Origin: Kiritimatiellia bacterium
GTDB lineage: Bacteria; Verrucomicrobiota; Kiritimatiellia; SLAD01
Reading direction: 5' to 3'
NCBI GenBank assembly: GCA_007125875.1
Contig: SLCI01000003.1
Location: 1-14,161 of the forward strand
Length of the DNA: 14,161 nucleotides
Each line of letters opens with the position of its first letter. Position 1 is the first letter of the stretch. The translations under genes were made by a program, and so were the position numbers. Below are positions 6,632-13,768 of this stretch, one piece after another. Below the pieces are notes generated by a model that had not been told where the DNA came from, ran no database searches, and worked only from the letters and a program-made list of their open reading frames with translations.

Positions 6632-7481
6632 ACGCATTCTGATAGCGGGGAGCGGCTATGTGGGCGAGCGCCTGGCGACGCTGCTGCGCCAAAATTCTGC
6701 TCACGAGGTTTGGACACTCCGGCGGTCGGCCAATCCTGGCGCTGCCTTCGACTGTCCAGGCGACCTGACACAGCCGGATACGATTCGGCTGCCCGAGCAC
6801 CTCACCCATGTCGTATTCTGCGCCGGTCTCCGCAAAGCACCGCCGGAGGCTTATCAGCAATTATTCGACGAGGGGCTCAAGCGCTTCCTGCGGCAACTCG
6901 AGCACCACCCCATCGAACAGCTACTTTTTACCTCCACTACCGGTGTCTATACGGAAACTAACGGCGAGTGGGTCGACGAGAACTCTGCTACCGGCCCCAT
7001 GCGTCCACAAACAGAATATTACTTAAGAGCAGAGAAGCATGTATTGTCTGTCCCTTATCCCGCCACAGTAGCGCGACTATCCGGGATTTACGGCCCGGGA
7101 CGAATTCGCCTGATCGATACCGTACGGAATAGGGACACACAACTCATTCCCCCACCGCCCATCTTCATGAACCACATTCATGTTGAGGACATCGTCGGTG
7201 CACTGGCTTTCCTATTGGACTCACCTCACCAACACACGATCTACAACATCACGGATCACGAGCCAGCGGACCGAAATCAGGTCATTTGCTGGCTGGCCAA
7301 TCAATTGCAATGCCCTGAGCCAGCCCAACCGGCGGCGGATGCCCCACGACCCGAGCGCCGGGGAGGCAATAAGCGATGCAGTAACAAGCGGCTACTGAAG
7401 GAAGGATACGTTTTTCGCTTCCCCACCTATCGCGAGGGATACACAGCGCTACTTAGCGACTCAACTTCATCCCGCGCCTAA
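6624..7481 (+). CDS. NAD(P)-dependent epimerase/dehydratase-like SDR protein (YeeZ type)
   Basis: A 285-residue extended short-chain dehydrogenase-like protein. Seen: N-terminal dinucleotide-binding RILIAGSGYVGERLA (GxGxxG), VVFCAGL, LLFTSTTGVYTETNGEWVDE (the S/T-x-x-G-V-Y segment of the active site), ARLSGIYGPGR and NHIHVEDIVGAL. The usual YxxxK catalytic pair is not clear: the region reads EYYLRAEKH, with Lys five or six residues after the tyrosines, as in several YeeZ-like proteins. The substrate is unknown. The own Shine-Dalgarno is weak (GGGAA close to ATG 6624); a short upstream ORF overlaps the start. The 3' end overlaps convergent ftsZ by 29 nt. Confidence 0.85.
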   Translation: MSKRILIAGSGYVGERLATLLRQNSAHEVWTLRRSANPGAAFDCPGDLTQPDTIRLPEHLTHVVFCAGLRKAPPEAYQQLFDEGLKRFLRQLEHHPIEQLLFTSTTGVYTETNGEWVDENSATGPMRPQTEYYLRAEKHVLSVPYPATVARLSGIYGPGRIRLIDTVRNRDTQLIPPPPIFMNHIHVEDIVGALAFLLDSPHQHTIYNITDHEPADRNQVICWLANQLQCPEPAQPAADAPRPERRGGNKRCSNKRLLKEGYVFRFPTYREGYTALLSDSTSSRA

Positions 7482-8673
7482 CAAAGGTGGGGAGATCCAA
7501 GTCTTCGCCCTGCACAATAGTGGGCTCAACATTCTTGAAGCGCCCTTTGGAGACAACCGACGGCAAATCCAATTCTTCCTGAGCCGTCTGTTTTCGCCCA
7601 GCAGGCTTCGTTACTGCAGGTCGTACCGGCTTCAAGGGCTTGCGCTCCACCAACTCGCGTGACGGTGCAACTTTAACCTCTGTCCCTTTCTCACCCGCAG
7701 CACCGATCAACAGCAAAGCACGCATGCGGCTGCCCCCCGCCGGATCGATGCCCGCGCCTACGACCCGAAAGGCCTGATCACTTGTTCGCTGCTCTACCGC
7801 GCCAGCTACGGTAGAAACATCAATCAGGGTCATGTCCTGTGACCCCAACACCCCTAACAAAAAGGCTGACGAGTCTTTAAGTACTTCCGCCGACTTCAGC
7901 GCGGGATGGTCCTCCAACCGTTTAACCAGTAACTTCGCTTTGTTGGGGCCACTGGCCTCGACATAAACCAGTCGACACGCTCCATTCGTATGCTCCAGCA
8001 TGTTCTTAAGGGAGATAAAGTCGAGATTGATCAAATTGCGCTGTCCCAACAGTGTCCACAATAGCTGGAACCCCTTACTCAACTCTTGTGCGCCCTGCTG
8101 TAAAGCGTCCGAAAGCGAAACGCCGCTTTCGCTCACTTCACTGATATCCTCGTTGGGCATCAAGACCAACCCATGGCCACTCTCACGCAGTGTGGGAATG
8201 ACTTCTTCAGCCAGCTTCATGCGGTCGCCGCCCTCGAACGCAAACGGCAACGTCGCCACCGTAATAACGAGGGCCCCTTCATCACGCGCTGTGTTGGCGA
8301 TCACCGGTGCCGCCCCTGAACCCAAACCGCCACCCAATCCAACCAACAGCACCACCAAATCTGTCTTGGTAAACAGTTCGCGGAGTTGCGGGAAATCACC
8401 ATTGGCGGCACGCCGACCGAGGCTTGAATCGCCGCCCGTGCTATGTCCCTGCGTCAGGCGACTGCCGATTAATACGCGGCGAGGTGCCTGACACGAGCCC
8501 AACACATCTTGATCGCAATCAATTGCGACGATGTCCGCAAAGGCGGAGGAGTTCTGCTGCAGCGTGTCCACGGCATTCAATCCCATGCCCCCGACGCCGA
8601 CTAGCAACAGGCGCGATTTCTCAAAATGCTGCGCCGCTGTTTGTTGCTGCTCTGATTTTACTGCTTCTGCCAT
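7453..8673 (-). CDS. ftsZ: Cell division protein FtsZ (divergent)
   Basis: Tubulin-like GTPase that forms the division ring. About 406 residues. Seen: N-terminal LLVGVGGMGLNAVDTL, the tubulin signature loop LGGGLGSGAAP (residues ~113-123; canonical GGGTGTG has become GGGLGSG), LPFAFEGGDRMKLAEE, LMPNEDI, the T7 loop region NLDFISLKNML (about 216-226) and the C-terminal tail peptide DLDLPTFVRRG that binds FtsA and other partners. Odd: the second acidic residue of the T7 loop (NxDFxD in standard FtsZ) is Ser at about 221, while the first Asp is kept. The N-terminal glycine loop also departs from GVGGAGGNAV. Start ATG 8673 has GAGG five nt upstream and lies 7 nt after the ftsA stop; a TTG at 8691 is possible. 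Last gene of the ddl-ftsQ-ftsA-ftsZ run. Confidence 0.93.
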   Translation of the reverse strand: MAEAVKSEQQQTAAQHFEKSRLLLVGVGGMGLNAVDTLQQNSSAFADIVAIDCDQDVLGSCQAPRRVLIGSRLTQGHSTGGDSSLGRRAANGDFPQLRELFTKTDLVVLLVGLGGGLGSGAAPVIANTARDEGALVITVATLPFAFEGGDRMKLAEEVIPTLRESGHGLVLMPNEDISEVSESGVSLSDALQQGAQELSKGFQLLWTLLGQRNLINLDFISLKNMLEHTNGACRLVYVEASGPNKAKLLVKRLEDHPALKSAEVLKDSSAFLLGVLGSQDMTLIDVSTVAGAVEQRTSDQAFRVVGAGIDPAGGSRMRALLLIGAAGEKGTEVKVAPSRELVERKPLKPVRPAVTKPAGRKQTAQEELDLPSVVSKGRFKNVEPTIVQGEDLDLPTFVRRGMKLSR

Positions 8674-8680
8674 GCGCGCC

Positions 8681-9883
8681 TCATCGACCAAACAACTTAC
8701 CTAAAATATCCCTGAATCCAGAAGGACGGACATCACGAACACCGTTGCGTAATCCATACCGCAGCATACCTACCGTATTCGCATACTCTGGTCCTTCGGT
8801 AGCCGTCGCAATACCGCTCACATTGCGGGGACGCCCGATCGAACAAGGCATATTCATAATCGCGGCGGTGAAGGCGCTGGCGTTCTTTAAGTGCGCGCCG
8901 CCGCCCGTCAAAATCACTCCTGCCCCCATCACGTCCTGCAACTTGTGCCGTTCCAACTCGGCCAAGATCAATTGCAGTGTCTCCTCCAGACGCGCGTGGA
9001 TGATAGCGTTTACATCATGCAGTCGGACGGTACGTCCAGCAAAGCCGCTGACCGGCTGAATGGTAACCGGTTTCTCGGGCACCGGTTCTTCCGGTGAACA
9101 GACGCCCAGGTCCATTTTTAATTTTTCGGCCGCCCGGCTGGGGATTTTTAGCACCATCGCGAGATCGTTGGTGATATGATCTCCCCCCACGCCCAGTGAA
9201 CCGGCGATGGCAATACAGCGATTGGCGTAGACCACGAAATCCGTCGTGCCTGCGCCCAGATCGATCACGACGCAACCGCTTTCTTTCTGTTCCGGCGTCA
9301 ATACGGCCAGCGCAGAACTCAATCCGCCAAACGCGCTCTCGGCGACTTCTACACCGGCACTCTTAGCTACTTTCAATACATTCAAAATACGATTGCGCAC
9401 ACCATGCAGAATCAGCATCGAGACAGATAATTTTGCCCCGACCATACCTTCGGGATTAATAACACCCTCCTGATCATCAACAAAAAATTGTTGATGGATG
9501 GAATGCATCACCATGCGCTCCGGCGGCAGACTGACCGCGCGGGCCGACTCGAGCACGGTATCGATATCCGCTTGCGTGATTTCGCTATCCGCCGGAATTA
9601 AAGGCGTTGTGCCGCGGCTGATAGACCCTTGGATGTGGCTCCCCGAAAGCGCCACATATACTTCCTGAATGCTGACCTGACTTTGCTTTTCGGCTGCCTT
9701 TAAGGCGGTATCGACACATGCCAGTGCGTTATCGAAATCGGTGATTTCACCCTTGCGCACGCCGCGCGCAGCACACTCGCCAACACCTGTGATCATGAGA
9801 TAGCCGTCCTCGCGCTCTTCACCTACCAGTGCGCGTACGCGGGCGGTACCGATCTCTAAAGCAACTACGGGTTCCGAGGCCAT
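8681..9883 (-). CDS. ftsA: Cell division protein FtsA (actin-like membrane tether)
   Basis: Actin-fold ATPase that anchors FtsZ filaments to the membrane. 400 residues. Seen: VVALEIGTARVRALVGE at the N-terminus (phosphate-1 loop, with Glu where DIGT is usual), IQEVYVALSGSHIQG (1C/SHS2 region), CVVIDLGAGTTDFVVYANRC (phosphate-2), GSLGVGGDHITNDLA and VILTGGGAHLKN (adenosine-binding). The C-terminus ends in GFRDILGKLFGR, a good short amphipathic membrane-targeting helix. Start ATG 9883 has AAGGA seven nt upstream and is 12 nt after the ftsQ stop. Its pairing with FtsZ, which keeps the C-terminal FtsA-binding peptide, supports a working division module. Confidence 0.95.
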   Translation of the reverse strand: MASEPVVALEIGTARVRALVGEEREDGYLMITGVGECAARGVRKGEITDFDNALACVDTALKAAEKQSQVSIQEVYVALSGSHIQGSISRGTTPLIPADSEITQADIDTVLESARAVSLPPERMVMHSIHQQFFVDDQEGVINPEGMVGAKLSVSMLILHGVRNRILNVLKVAKSAGVEVAESAFGGLSSALAVLTPEQKESGCVVIDLGAGTTDFVVYANRCIAIAGSLGVGGDHITNDLAMVLKIPSRAAEKLKMDLGVCSPEEPVPEKPVTIQPVSGFAGRTVRLHDVNAIIHARLEETLQLILAELERHKLQDVMGAGVILTGGGAHLKNASAFTAAIMNMPCSIGRPRNVSGIATATEGPEYANTVGMLRYGLRNGVRDVRPSGFRDILGKLFGR

Positions 9884-9895
9884 GAATGATCCTTG

Positions 9896-10777
9896 CTATT
9901 GATGCGTGACAACGGGCGGGATGTGCGCGTGGCCCGTCATATTGACTAAGGACGCCATACGCCCTCGACGCCGCTGTTCCTGTAAGATTTCAACCAGTTC
10001 GGCCAATCGCGGTTCCAAATGCGCGCGCGCCATGCGGACTTCTTCTCCCGTCTCCAGTAGGAGCGTCAAGTTCTCGTCGTGCCGCACGTCGATTTCACGT
10101 AGCCGCACATGCGGATGAACAGGAGACCGGTTACTCAGCGTGAGGACCGTCAACGCATCGAGGAAGTAGGGTTCCGCGAGTCGCATGCCTGGCCGAATAC
10201 CCGGTTCGCGAATTCCGCGGATAACCGGCAAGTTCGGCCGCAGCGAGCTTGGCCCCAACACATAACCATCGGCATCGACGGCCAAAGGCACCGAACCGAC
10301 TTGATCCAACCGTGCCAAGGCCATGCGCTCCTGCACGCGAATCACCAACGTGTCCGGTAGTCGACGCGACACCTGCACAGACTGGATGGCGGGCGTCGAT
10401 TCTAGATTGTACCGAATTTCTCGCAAGTCGAGAGCGAGCAGATTTTCCCGTTCCCGCAAGCTGGCATATTGCCGAATATGCGCGGGGGTCAGCACCGGCC
10501 CGTCCGTTGAAAAATCCCAGACCTGCACCAAGTATCGATCGTTCTCCGTGAACAAATAAGCGCTCAACAACTTGAACGAGCGATGACCAACCCAGCCAAA
10601 ACCAATCAACACGGCAAGACACAGCAACACGAGGGCGGTGCGTTTGCGGCGCTCGGCATTTCGCTCCCGTGTCCGGGCGCTGACTTTGACGTTCTGCTGG
10701 CGCCGACGGGGCTTGGCACGCGATCGCTTGCGTTTCGATCGCTTCCCTTTATCCGTTAATATGCCATCCATCCACAT
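9896..10777 (-). CDS. ftsQ: Cell division protein FtsQ/DivIB-like
   Basis: Bitopic division protein linking the Z-ring to the FtsB/L and septal synthase complex. About 293 residues from ATG 10777. Layout: strongly basic cytoplasmic N-terminus (KGKRSKRKRSRAKPRRRQQ), one membrane span (about residues 47-64, TALVLLCLAVLIGFGWVG), then a POTRA-like region (LESTPAIQSVQVSRRLPDTLVIRVQERMALARL) and a beta-rich tail. Start is uncertain: TTG 10783, ATG 10777 or ATG 10771; there is no strong Shine-Dalgarno, and the gene begins a few nt after ddl, so coupling is likely. Sequence conservation is low, as usual for FtsQ; position between ddl and ftsA makes the assignment firm. Confidence 0.88.
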   Translation of the reverse strand: MWMDGILTDKGKRSKRKRSRAKPRRRQQNVKVSARTRERNAERRKRTALVLLCLAVLIGFGWVGHRSFKLLSAYLFTENDRYLVQVWDFSTDGPVLTPAHIRQYASLRERENLLALDLREIRYNLESTPAIQSVQVSRRLPDTLVIRVQERMALARLDQVGSVPLAVDADGYVLGPSSLRPNLPVIRGIREPGIRPGMRLAEPYFLDALTVLTLSNRSPVHPHVRLREIDVRHDENLTLLLETGEEVRMARAHLEPRLAELVEILQEQRRRGRMASLVNMTGHAHIPPVVTHQ

Positions 10778-10790
10778 GATCAATCGCTCA

Positions 10791-11702
10791 TCAATCCTTG
10801 CTCACACGCGCACTTTGCATGATCCGGTCACACAGTGCTTCGAAAGTGATCCCGGCTGCACGGGCCGCCTTGGGCAACAAGCTCGTCGCGGTAAATCCAG
10901 GGATCGTGTTGACCTCTAGTATAAACAATTCCCCTGCCTTATTCATGCGAAAATCTGCGCGCGCCACCGATTCACATCCCAAGGCCTCAAAAGCCTGCAC
11001 GGCAAGTGCCTGACATTCGCGCGCAGAGGCAGCATCAATCGGGGCCGGCACTTTATAGCTCGTTAGCCCGGTCGTATATTTAGCGCGATAATCATAATTC
11101 CCTTCCGGGGCGCATATTTCCAGCACCGGCAAGGCCTCGCCATCGACAATACCAACCGTCAATTCCCGCCCTTCGATATACTGTTCCATTAAAATTTGGG
11201 TATCGTACTGTAGAGCATCCTCAAAGGCGGCGGGCCAATCCTCCGCTTGGAAAATTCGATGAATGCCCACACTGGACCCTTGCCTTGCAGGTTTCACGAC
11301 CAGAGGGAAAGGCTGCGTCGGCGCCATGCCTTTTTCGAGCACCTCATAAGCCGGCGTCGGGATCCCGGCCGCGGCGAAGCACTCCTTGCTAGCAACTTTA
11401 TCGAATGCCCGTTGGCTTGCTGATACGCCGGAACCGGTGAAGGGCAAACCACGGTCGCGCAGAAGCGATTGAACTTCGCCATCCTCGCCGAATTCGCCGT
11501 GCAACGCCACAAAGACGGCTGTCACATCGCCGGGCAAGTCCAATGCGCGATCTACCACATCCACTTCATGCACCGTATAGCCCGTTGCGCGGAGCGCTTC
11601 GGCAATCGCTTTGCCTGAATTCAACGAGACCTCGCGTTCTGCCGAAACGCCTCCCATCAAAACCGCCACCCGTTTACCTTTGGCTATATCACACATACTC
11701 AT
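10791..11702 (-). CDS. ddl: D-alanine--D-alanine ligase
   Basis: ATP-grasp enzyme that joins two D-Ala for the peptidoglycan stem peptide. 303 residues. Seen: RVAVLMGGVSAEREVSLNSG, FVALHGEFGEDGEVQSLL, PFTGSGVSASQRAFDKVASKE, LVVKPARQGSSVGIH (ATP-binding Lys and Ser loop), LMEQYIEGRELTVGIVDG, YDYRAKYTTG (omega loop) and FILEVNTIPGFTATSLLPKAA (metal-binding Glu/Asn). Start: ATG 11702 has AAGGA only 3 nt away; ATG 11696, two codons later, has the same AAGGA at 9 nt and may be the true start. First gene of the division run; murB and murC, common upstream neighbours in dcw clusters, are absent here. Confidence 0.96.
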   Translation of the reverse strand: MSMCDIAKGKRVAVLMGGVSAEREVSLNSGKAIAEALRATGYTVHEVDVVDRALDLPGDVTAVFVALHGEFGEDGEVQSLLRDRGLPFTGSGVSASQRAFDKVASKECFAAAGIPTPAYEVLEKGMAPTQPFPLVVKPARQGSSVGIHRIFQAEDWPAAFEDALQYDTQILMEQYIEGRELTVGIVDGEALPVLEICAPEGNYDYRAKYTTGLTSYKVPAPIDAASARECQALAVQAFEALGCESVARADFRMNKAGELFILEVNTIPGFTATSLLPKAARAAGITFEALCDRIMQSARVSKD

Positions 11703-11743
11703 CGCGTCCTTGAATTAATTCACGGTCGATACTGTAGCCAATT

Positions 11744-11754
11744 GACTGTCCCTG
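11744..11754. repeat. TGTCCCT-family motif copy upstream of ddl
   Basis: TGACTGTCCCTG lies in the 156-nt gap between ddl and the anti-sigma gene. The core heptamer is at 11747-11753. It sits 45 nt upstream of the ddl start, so it would be in the promoter or leader of the division operon. Confidence 0.5.
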
Positions 11755-11786
11755 CCAATGCAAAGATGCATAGTACAAGGGAGTGG

Positions 11787-11840
11787 CGACCCGATTAATG
11801 GGTCGATTTATTCAGGCAGGATTGATGGTCGCGGCCTGAA
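11787..11840. repeat. Adjacent inverted repeats between the anti-sigma gene and ddl
   Basis: CGACCC (11787-11792) and GGGTCG (11800-11805) flank a 7-nt loop containing ATTAAT. A second pair, TTCAGGC (11811-11817) and GCCTGAA (11834-11840), follows 6 nt later. Neither has a following T-run on either strand, so a standard intrinsic terminator is not supported. They could be operators or weak terminator/processing stems between the sigma/anti-sigma unit and ddl. Confidence 0.4.
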
Positions 11841-11858
11841 GCGAAGCAATCGCGATGT

Positions 11859-12131
11859 TCACGAGGTGGGCGTGTCACTCTCTCGGTTGAGCGACTCGAG
11901 GAGGCGCTTTTTCGCATCCGAGGTCAGACATAGATGTGGAGGGGGAGCATCCTCTTGCTCATGTTTCAGGTAATGCCGCTTGGTATCCTGCATCAGCATC
12001 ACAAAACGATTGAATGGACCACATACGACACAGAAAAATACGTGTAATCGCAGTCCAATCCGTTTCTTGAGCGGCAAATCCCAATAGTTGTCGCTTGCCA
12101 GAGCGTCAGATACTTGTTTACAGCGTAGCAT
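11859..12131 (-). CDS. Small zinc-finger anti-sigma factor (ZAS/zf-HC2-like)
   Basis: A 90-residue soluble protein beginning MLRCKQVSDALASD, then LPLKKRIGLRLHVFFCVVCGPF, giving the anti-sigma zinc motif HxxxCxxC at about residues 29-36 plus an N-terminal Cys. No membrane span is seen, so it should act in the cytoplasm, probably holding the upstream ECF sigma factor inactive; zinc anti-sigma domains can sense redox state. Its ATG overlaps the end of the sigma gene by 14 nt, a strong sign of coupled, stoichiometric synthesis. The sequence after the motif is charged and not recognised. Confidence 0.8.
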   Translation of the reverse strand: MLRCKQVSDALASDNYWDLPLKKRIGLRLHVFFCVVCGPFNRFVMLMQDTKRHYLKHEQEDAPPPHLCLTSDAKKRLLESLNRESDTPTS

Positions 12132-12720
12132 TGAGTTCTTTCACACCTGAGTTTTTCTTTAACCAATTTTTTTCAAGGCAGGCTTTTAGACCGTTGCGTG
12201 CCCGATATAATATAACCCACAGGTACGTCGGCTCAACACCGAGCTCCTTACAAACCTCTTCGGTCGACATGCCCTCTAACTCTTTCATGGTGAAAGCCAG
12301 ATTCATGCGCTGATCCAACTTCGACAAGCAATCCGAAAAAACATCCCAGAATTCTTTTTGCTCGAACACTTTGCGCGGATTAAAATGCCACTTGGGTGGA
12401 CGCCAATGGGGTACTCCCACCTCTTTGAACATCAAGGTGTCCTCAAACCCTTCCGGCTCGACGTCCTCGAGTTTGACCTCGCGCGCGGCCTTGCGCAGAT
12501 AATCGATCAATTTATGGCGCAGAATGCCCATCAGCCAAGACCGCTCGGAGGAACGCCCCTGATAGCGCTCCTTCGCCTTCATGGCCGCTAAAAAAGTCTC
12601 CTGCACGATATCTTCAGCCACAGCATGGCTTTTTAAACGCACATACGCGTAGCGAAACATGACATCGCCATGCTCTTTCACCCATCTTTCAGGATCAATG
12701 CCATCAGCTGGTTTCGTCAA
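12118..12720 (-). CDS. ECF-type RNA polymerase sigma factor
   Basis: About 200 residues from TTG 12720. Region 2: MFRYAYVRLKSHAVAEDIVQETFLAAMKAKERYQGRSSERSWLMGILRHKLIDYLRK (core binding and -10 recognition). A long linker carries HWRPPKWHFNPRKVFEQKEFW. Region 4: CLSKLDQRMNLAFTMKELEGMSTEEVCKELGVEPTYLWVILYRARNGLKACLE (-35 recognition helix-turn-helix). Start choice: TTG 12720 has GAGGTG four nt upstream and gives TKPADGIDPERWVKEHG, a normal N-terminus; the frame is open up to 12858, but that extension is Cys/Leu-rich and unlike the family. Overlaps the anti-sigma gene. Regulon unknown; many such systems are self-activating. Confidence 0.9.
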   Translation of the reverse strand: MTKPADGIDPERWVKEHGDVMFRYAYVRLKSHAVAEDIVQETFLAAMKAKERYQGRSSERSWLMGILRHKLIDYLRKAAREVKLEDVEPEGFEDTLMFKEVGVPHWRPPKWHFNPRKVFEQKEFWDVFSDCLSKLDQRMNLAFTMKELEGMSTEEVCKELGVEPTYLWVILYRARNGLKACLEKNWLKKNSGVKELNATL

Positions 12721-13028
12721 AATACACCTCAAATTAGAAAAAGGATCAGCGTCGATAGTAGCTAGGCAGACTAAACCTGTACACACTAAACGGCAGCGAA
12801 AACATCGCCGAAAAAACAGATAATTCAATTTTGTAACAAAACACAAAAGGGCAGACAAAACGGTATGCCAATATGAGGCTCTTATGAGGCATATCTTGAA
12901 AATTTAATAAATTTGACCATTAAAAAGCCCTTTTATGCCGAAATTTTCACATTGGCACGGCGAATGCTTAACAACTAAGCCAACAGCGAGAAAACCAATT
13001 TCAGATATTGATGATAGGAGTAACTGAT
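12721..13028. other. AT-rich divergent control region between the ECF sigma factor and the pseudo-receiver regulator
   Basis: About 308 nt with no convincing gene. It contains the sigma Shine-Dalgarno (12725-12730), the tandem TATGAGGC direct repeat (12872-12890), an overlapping TATGCC/GGCATA inverted pair (12864-12869 and 12888-12893), an A/T-rich block (about 12895-12960) with a TTGACC at 12913-12918 that lacks a well-spaced -10, and the regulator's TAGGAG (13015-13020). Promoters for both genes must lie here, but I cannot place them with confidence. Confidence 0.5.
12872..12890. promoter_or_regulatory. Candidate operator: TATGAGGC direct repeat with 11-bp period
   Basis: TATGAGGC occurs at 12872-12879 and again at 12883-12890, exactly 11 bp apart. 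OmpR/PhoB-type winged-helix dimers classically bind direct repeats with this period. The adjacent gene encodes such a regulator, so autoregulation or control of the divergent sigma gene is plausible. It is 139 bp upstream of the regulator's start. Sequence inference only. Confidence 0.4.
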
Positions 13029-13697
13029 ATGATTATGACGAACAACGAAGTAGCGGCGAGAGCCGGTACATTACCAGGAACCGTGGATCTACTGCCCGAA
13101 GGTGGCGACTACAACGTGATCTGCTCAACGGATCAGGCTTCTCTGCCTGAGCTAATGAAGGAGCAGGGCACTCAATACGTCATGGTCGGCGCTGTTTTAC
13201 CGGTGCGTAGTGGCTCGGAACTTTGCCGAATGCTGGGCAGCAAAGAGCAACGCATGCCCTACCCGGTGATGCTTCTGCGCAAACGCGAAGACGAAACCAA
13301 TACACCCCCTGAGACACCACTATCGCAGGCTGCGGCCCGAGCCCTGACGGCGGGCCCCTTGCATCACGCGCTGCGAGAGCTAATGGATGATCAAGCATCT
13401 GACCAAACGATTCAAGACGATCAGATCGAAATTCATCCTGGCCGTCATGAGGTTAAAGTGAGCGGTGAGCTAGTCGATATGACCGCCACCGAGTTCAAAC
13501 TGCTGCGTTTATTGGTTGAGCGAAAAGGCTGGGTACACTCTCGCGACCAGATCATTGAAACGCTGCGCGGCAAAGACTATGCCTGCACGCGTCGATCGGT
13601 TGACGTCCTTGTTGTTAGCCTGCGCCGAAAACTTGGCCCGCTGGGCAAGCGTATCCAGACTGTACGCGGCGTTGGATACCGTTATCGCTCGGAATAA
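13029..13697 (+). CDS. OmpR/PhoB-like winged-helix regulator with a degenerate receiver domain
   Basis: About 222 residues from ATG 13029, which has AGGAG eight nt upstream (TTG 13008 and ATG 13011 lack this). The C-terminal half (about residues 130-222) is a clear OmpR/PhoB DNA-binding domain: VDMTATEFKLLRLLVERKGWVHSRDQIIETLRG, then RRSVDVLVVSLRRKLG and IQTVRGVGYRYRSE. The N-terminal half has the length and rhythm of a receiver (YVMVGAVLPVRSGSELCRMLG), but the phosphoacceptor Asp is Gly at about 54, no acidic pair is seen near the N-terminus, and the conserved Lys before Pro is Gly at about 109. Phosphorylation is therefore unlikely and another signal or constitutive binding is expected. No histidine kinase gene is adjacent. 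Followed by a strong terminator. Confidence 0.88.
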   Translation: MIMTNNEVAARAGTLPGTVDLLPEGGDYNVICSTDQASLPELMKEQGTQYVMVGAVLPVRSGSELCRMLGSKEQRMPYPVMLLRKREDETNTPPETPLSQAAARALTAGPLHHALRELMDDQASDQTIQDDQIEIHPGRHEVKVSGELVDMTATEFKLLRLLVERKGWVHSRDQIIETLRGKDYACTRRSVDVLVVSLRRKLGPLGKRIQTVRGVGYRYRSE

Positions 13698-13708
13698 TAG
13701 ATCTTCCT

Positions 13709-13754
13709 ACCACACACACACAAACACACACCACACACAGACAGACACACACAC
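13709..13754. repeat. CA-rich microsatellite-like tract
   Basis: A 46-nt stretch made almost only of A and C (with two AGAC steps) lies between the regulator's stop and the terminator. It is alternating purine-pyrimidine in large part, so it could slip in replication or form Z-DNA. The C-rich, G-poor strand of the transcript also resembles the sort of sequence used by Rho. Confidence 0.7.
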
Positions 13755-13768
13755 GCCTCCCGGCACCC

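Noticed and set aside
8000..8491. 163-codon plus-strand ORF inside ftsZ
   Set aside because: Antisense shadow of conserved ftsZ codons with no domain pattern.
8424..9059. 211-codon plus-strand ORF across the ftsZ/ftsA junction
   Set aside because: Opposite two well-conserved genes; the translation is Arg/Pro/Ser-rich as expected for a shadow frame.
10131..10622. 163-codon minus-strand ORF in another frame of ftsQ
   Set aside because: Same strand as ftsQ but out of frame; the FtsQ frame has the basic tail, membrane span and POTRA region in the right order.
11743..11772. Plus-strand promoter TTGACT ... TGCATA
   Set aside because: Spacing is 18 nt with a poor -10, and it would drive transcription antisense to the sigma/anti-sigma unit; too weak to list.
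12913..12939. Promoter TTGACC ... TATGCC before the regulator
   Set aside because: Spacing of 15 nt and a poor -10 make it unconvincing; mentioned only within the intergenic entry.
13710..13754. CRISPR-like or direct repeat array in the CA-rich tract
   Set aside because: It is a simple-sequence tract without unit repeats and spacers; no CRISPR array or cas gene is visible in the window.
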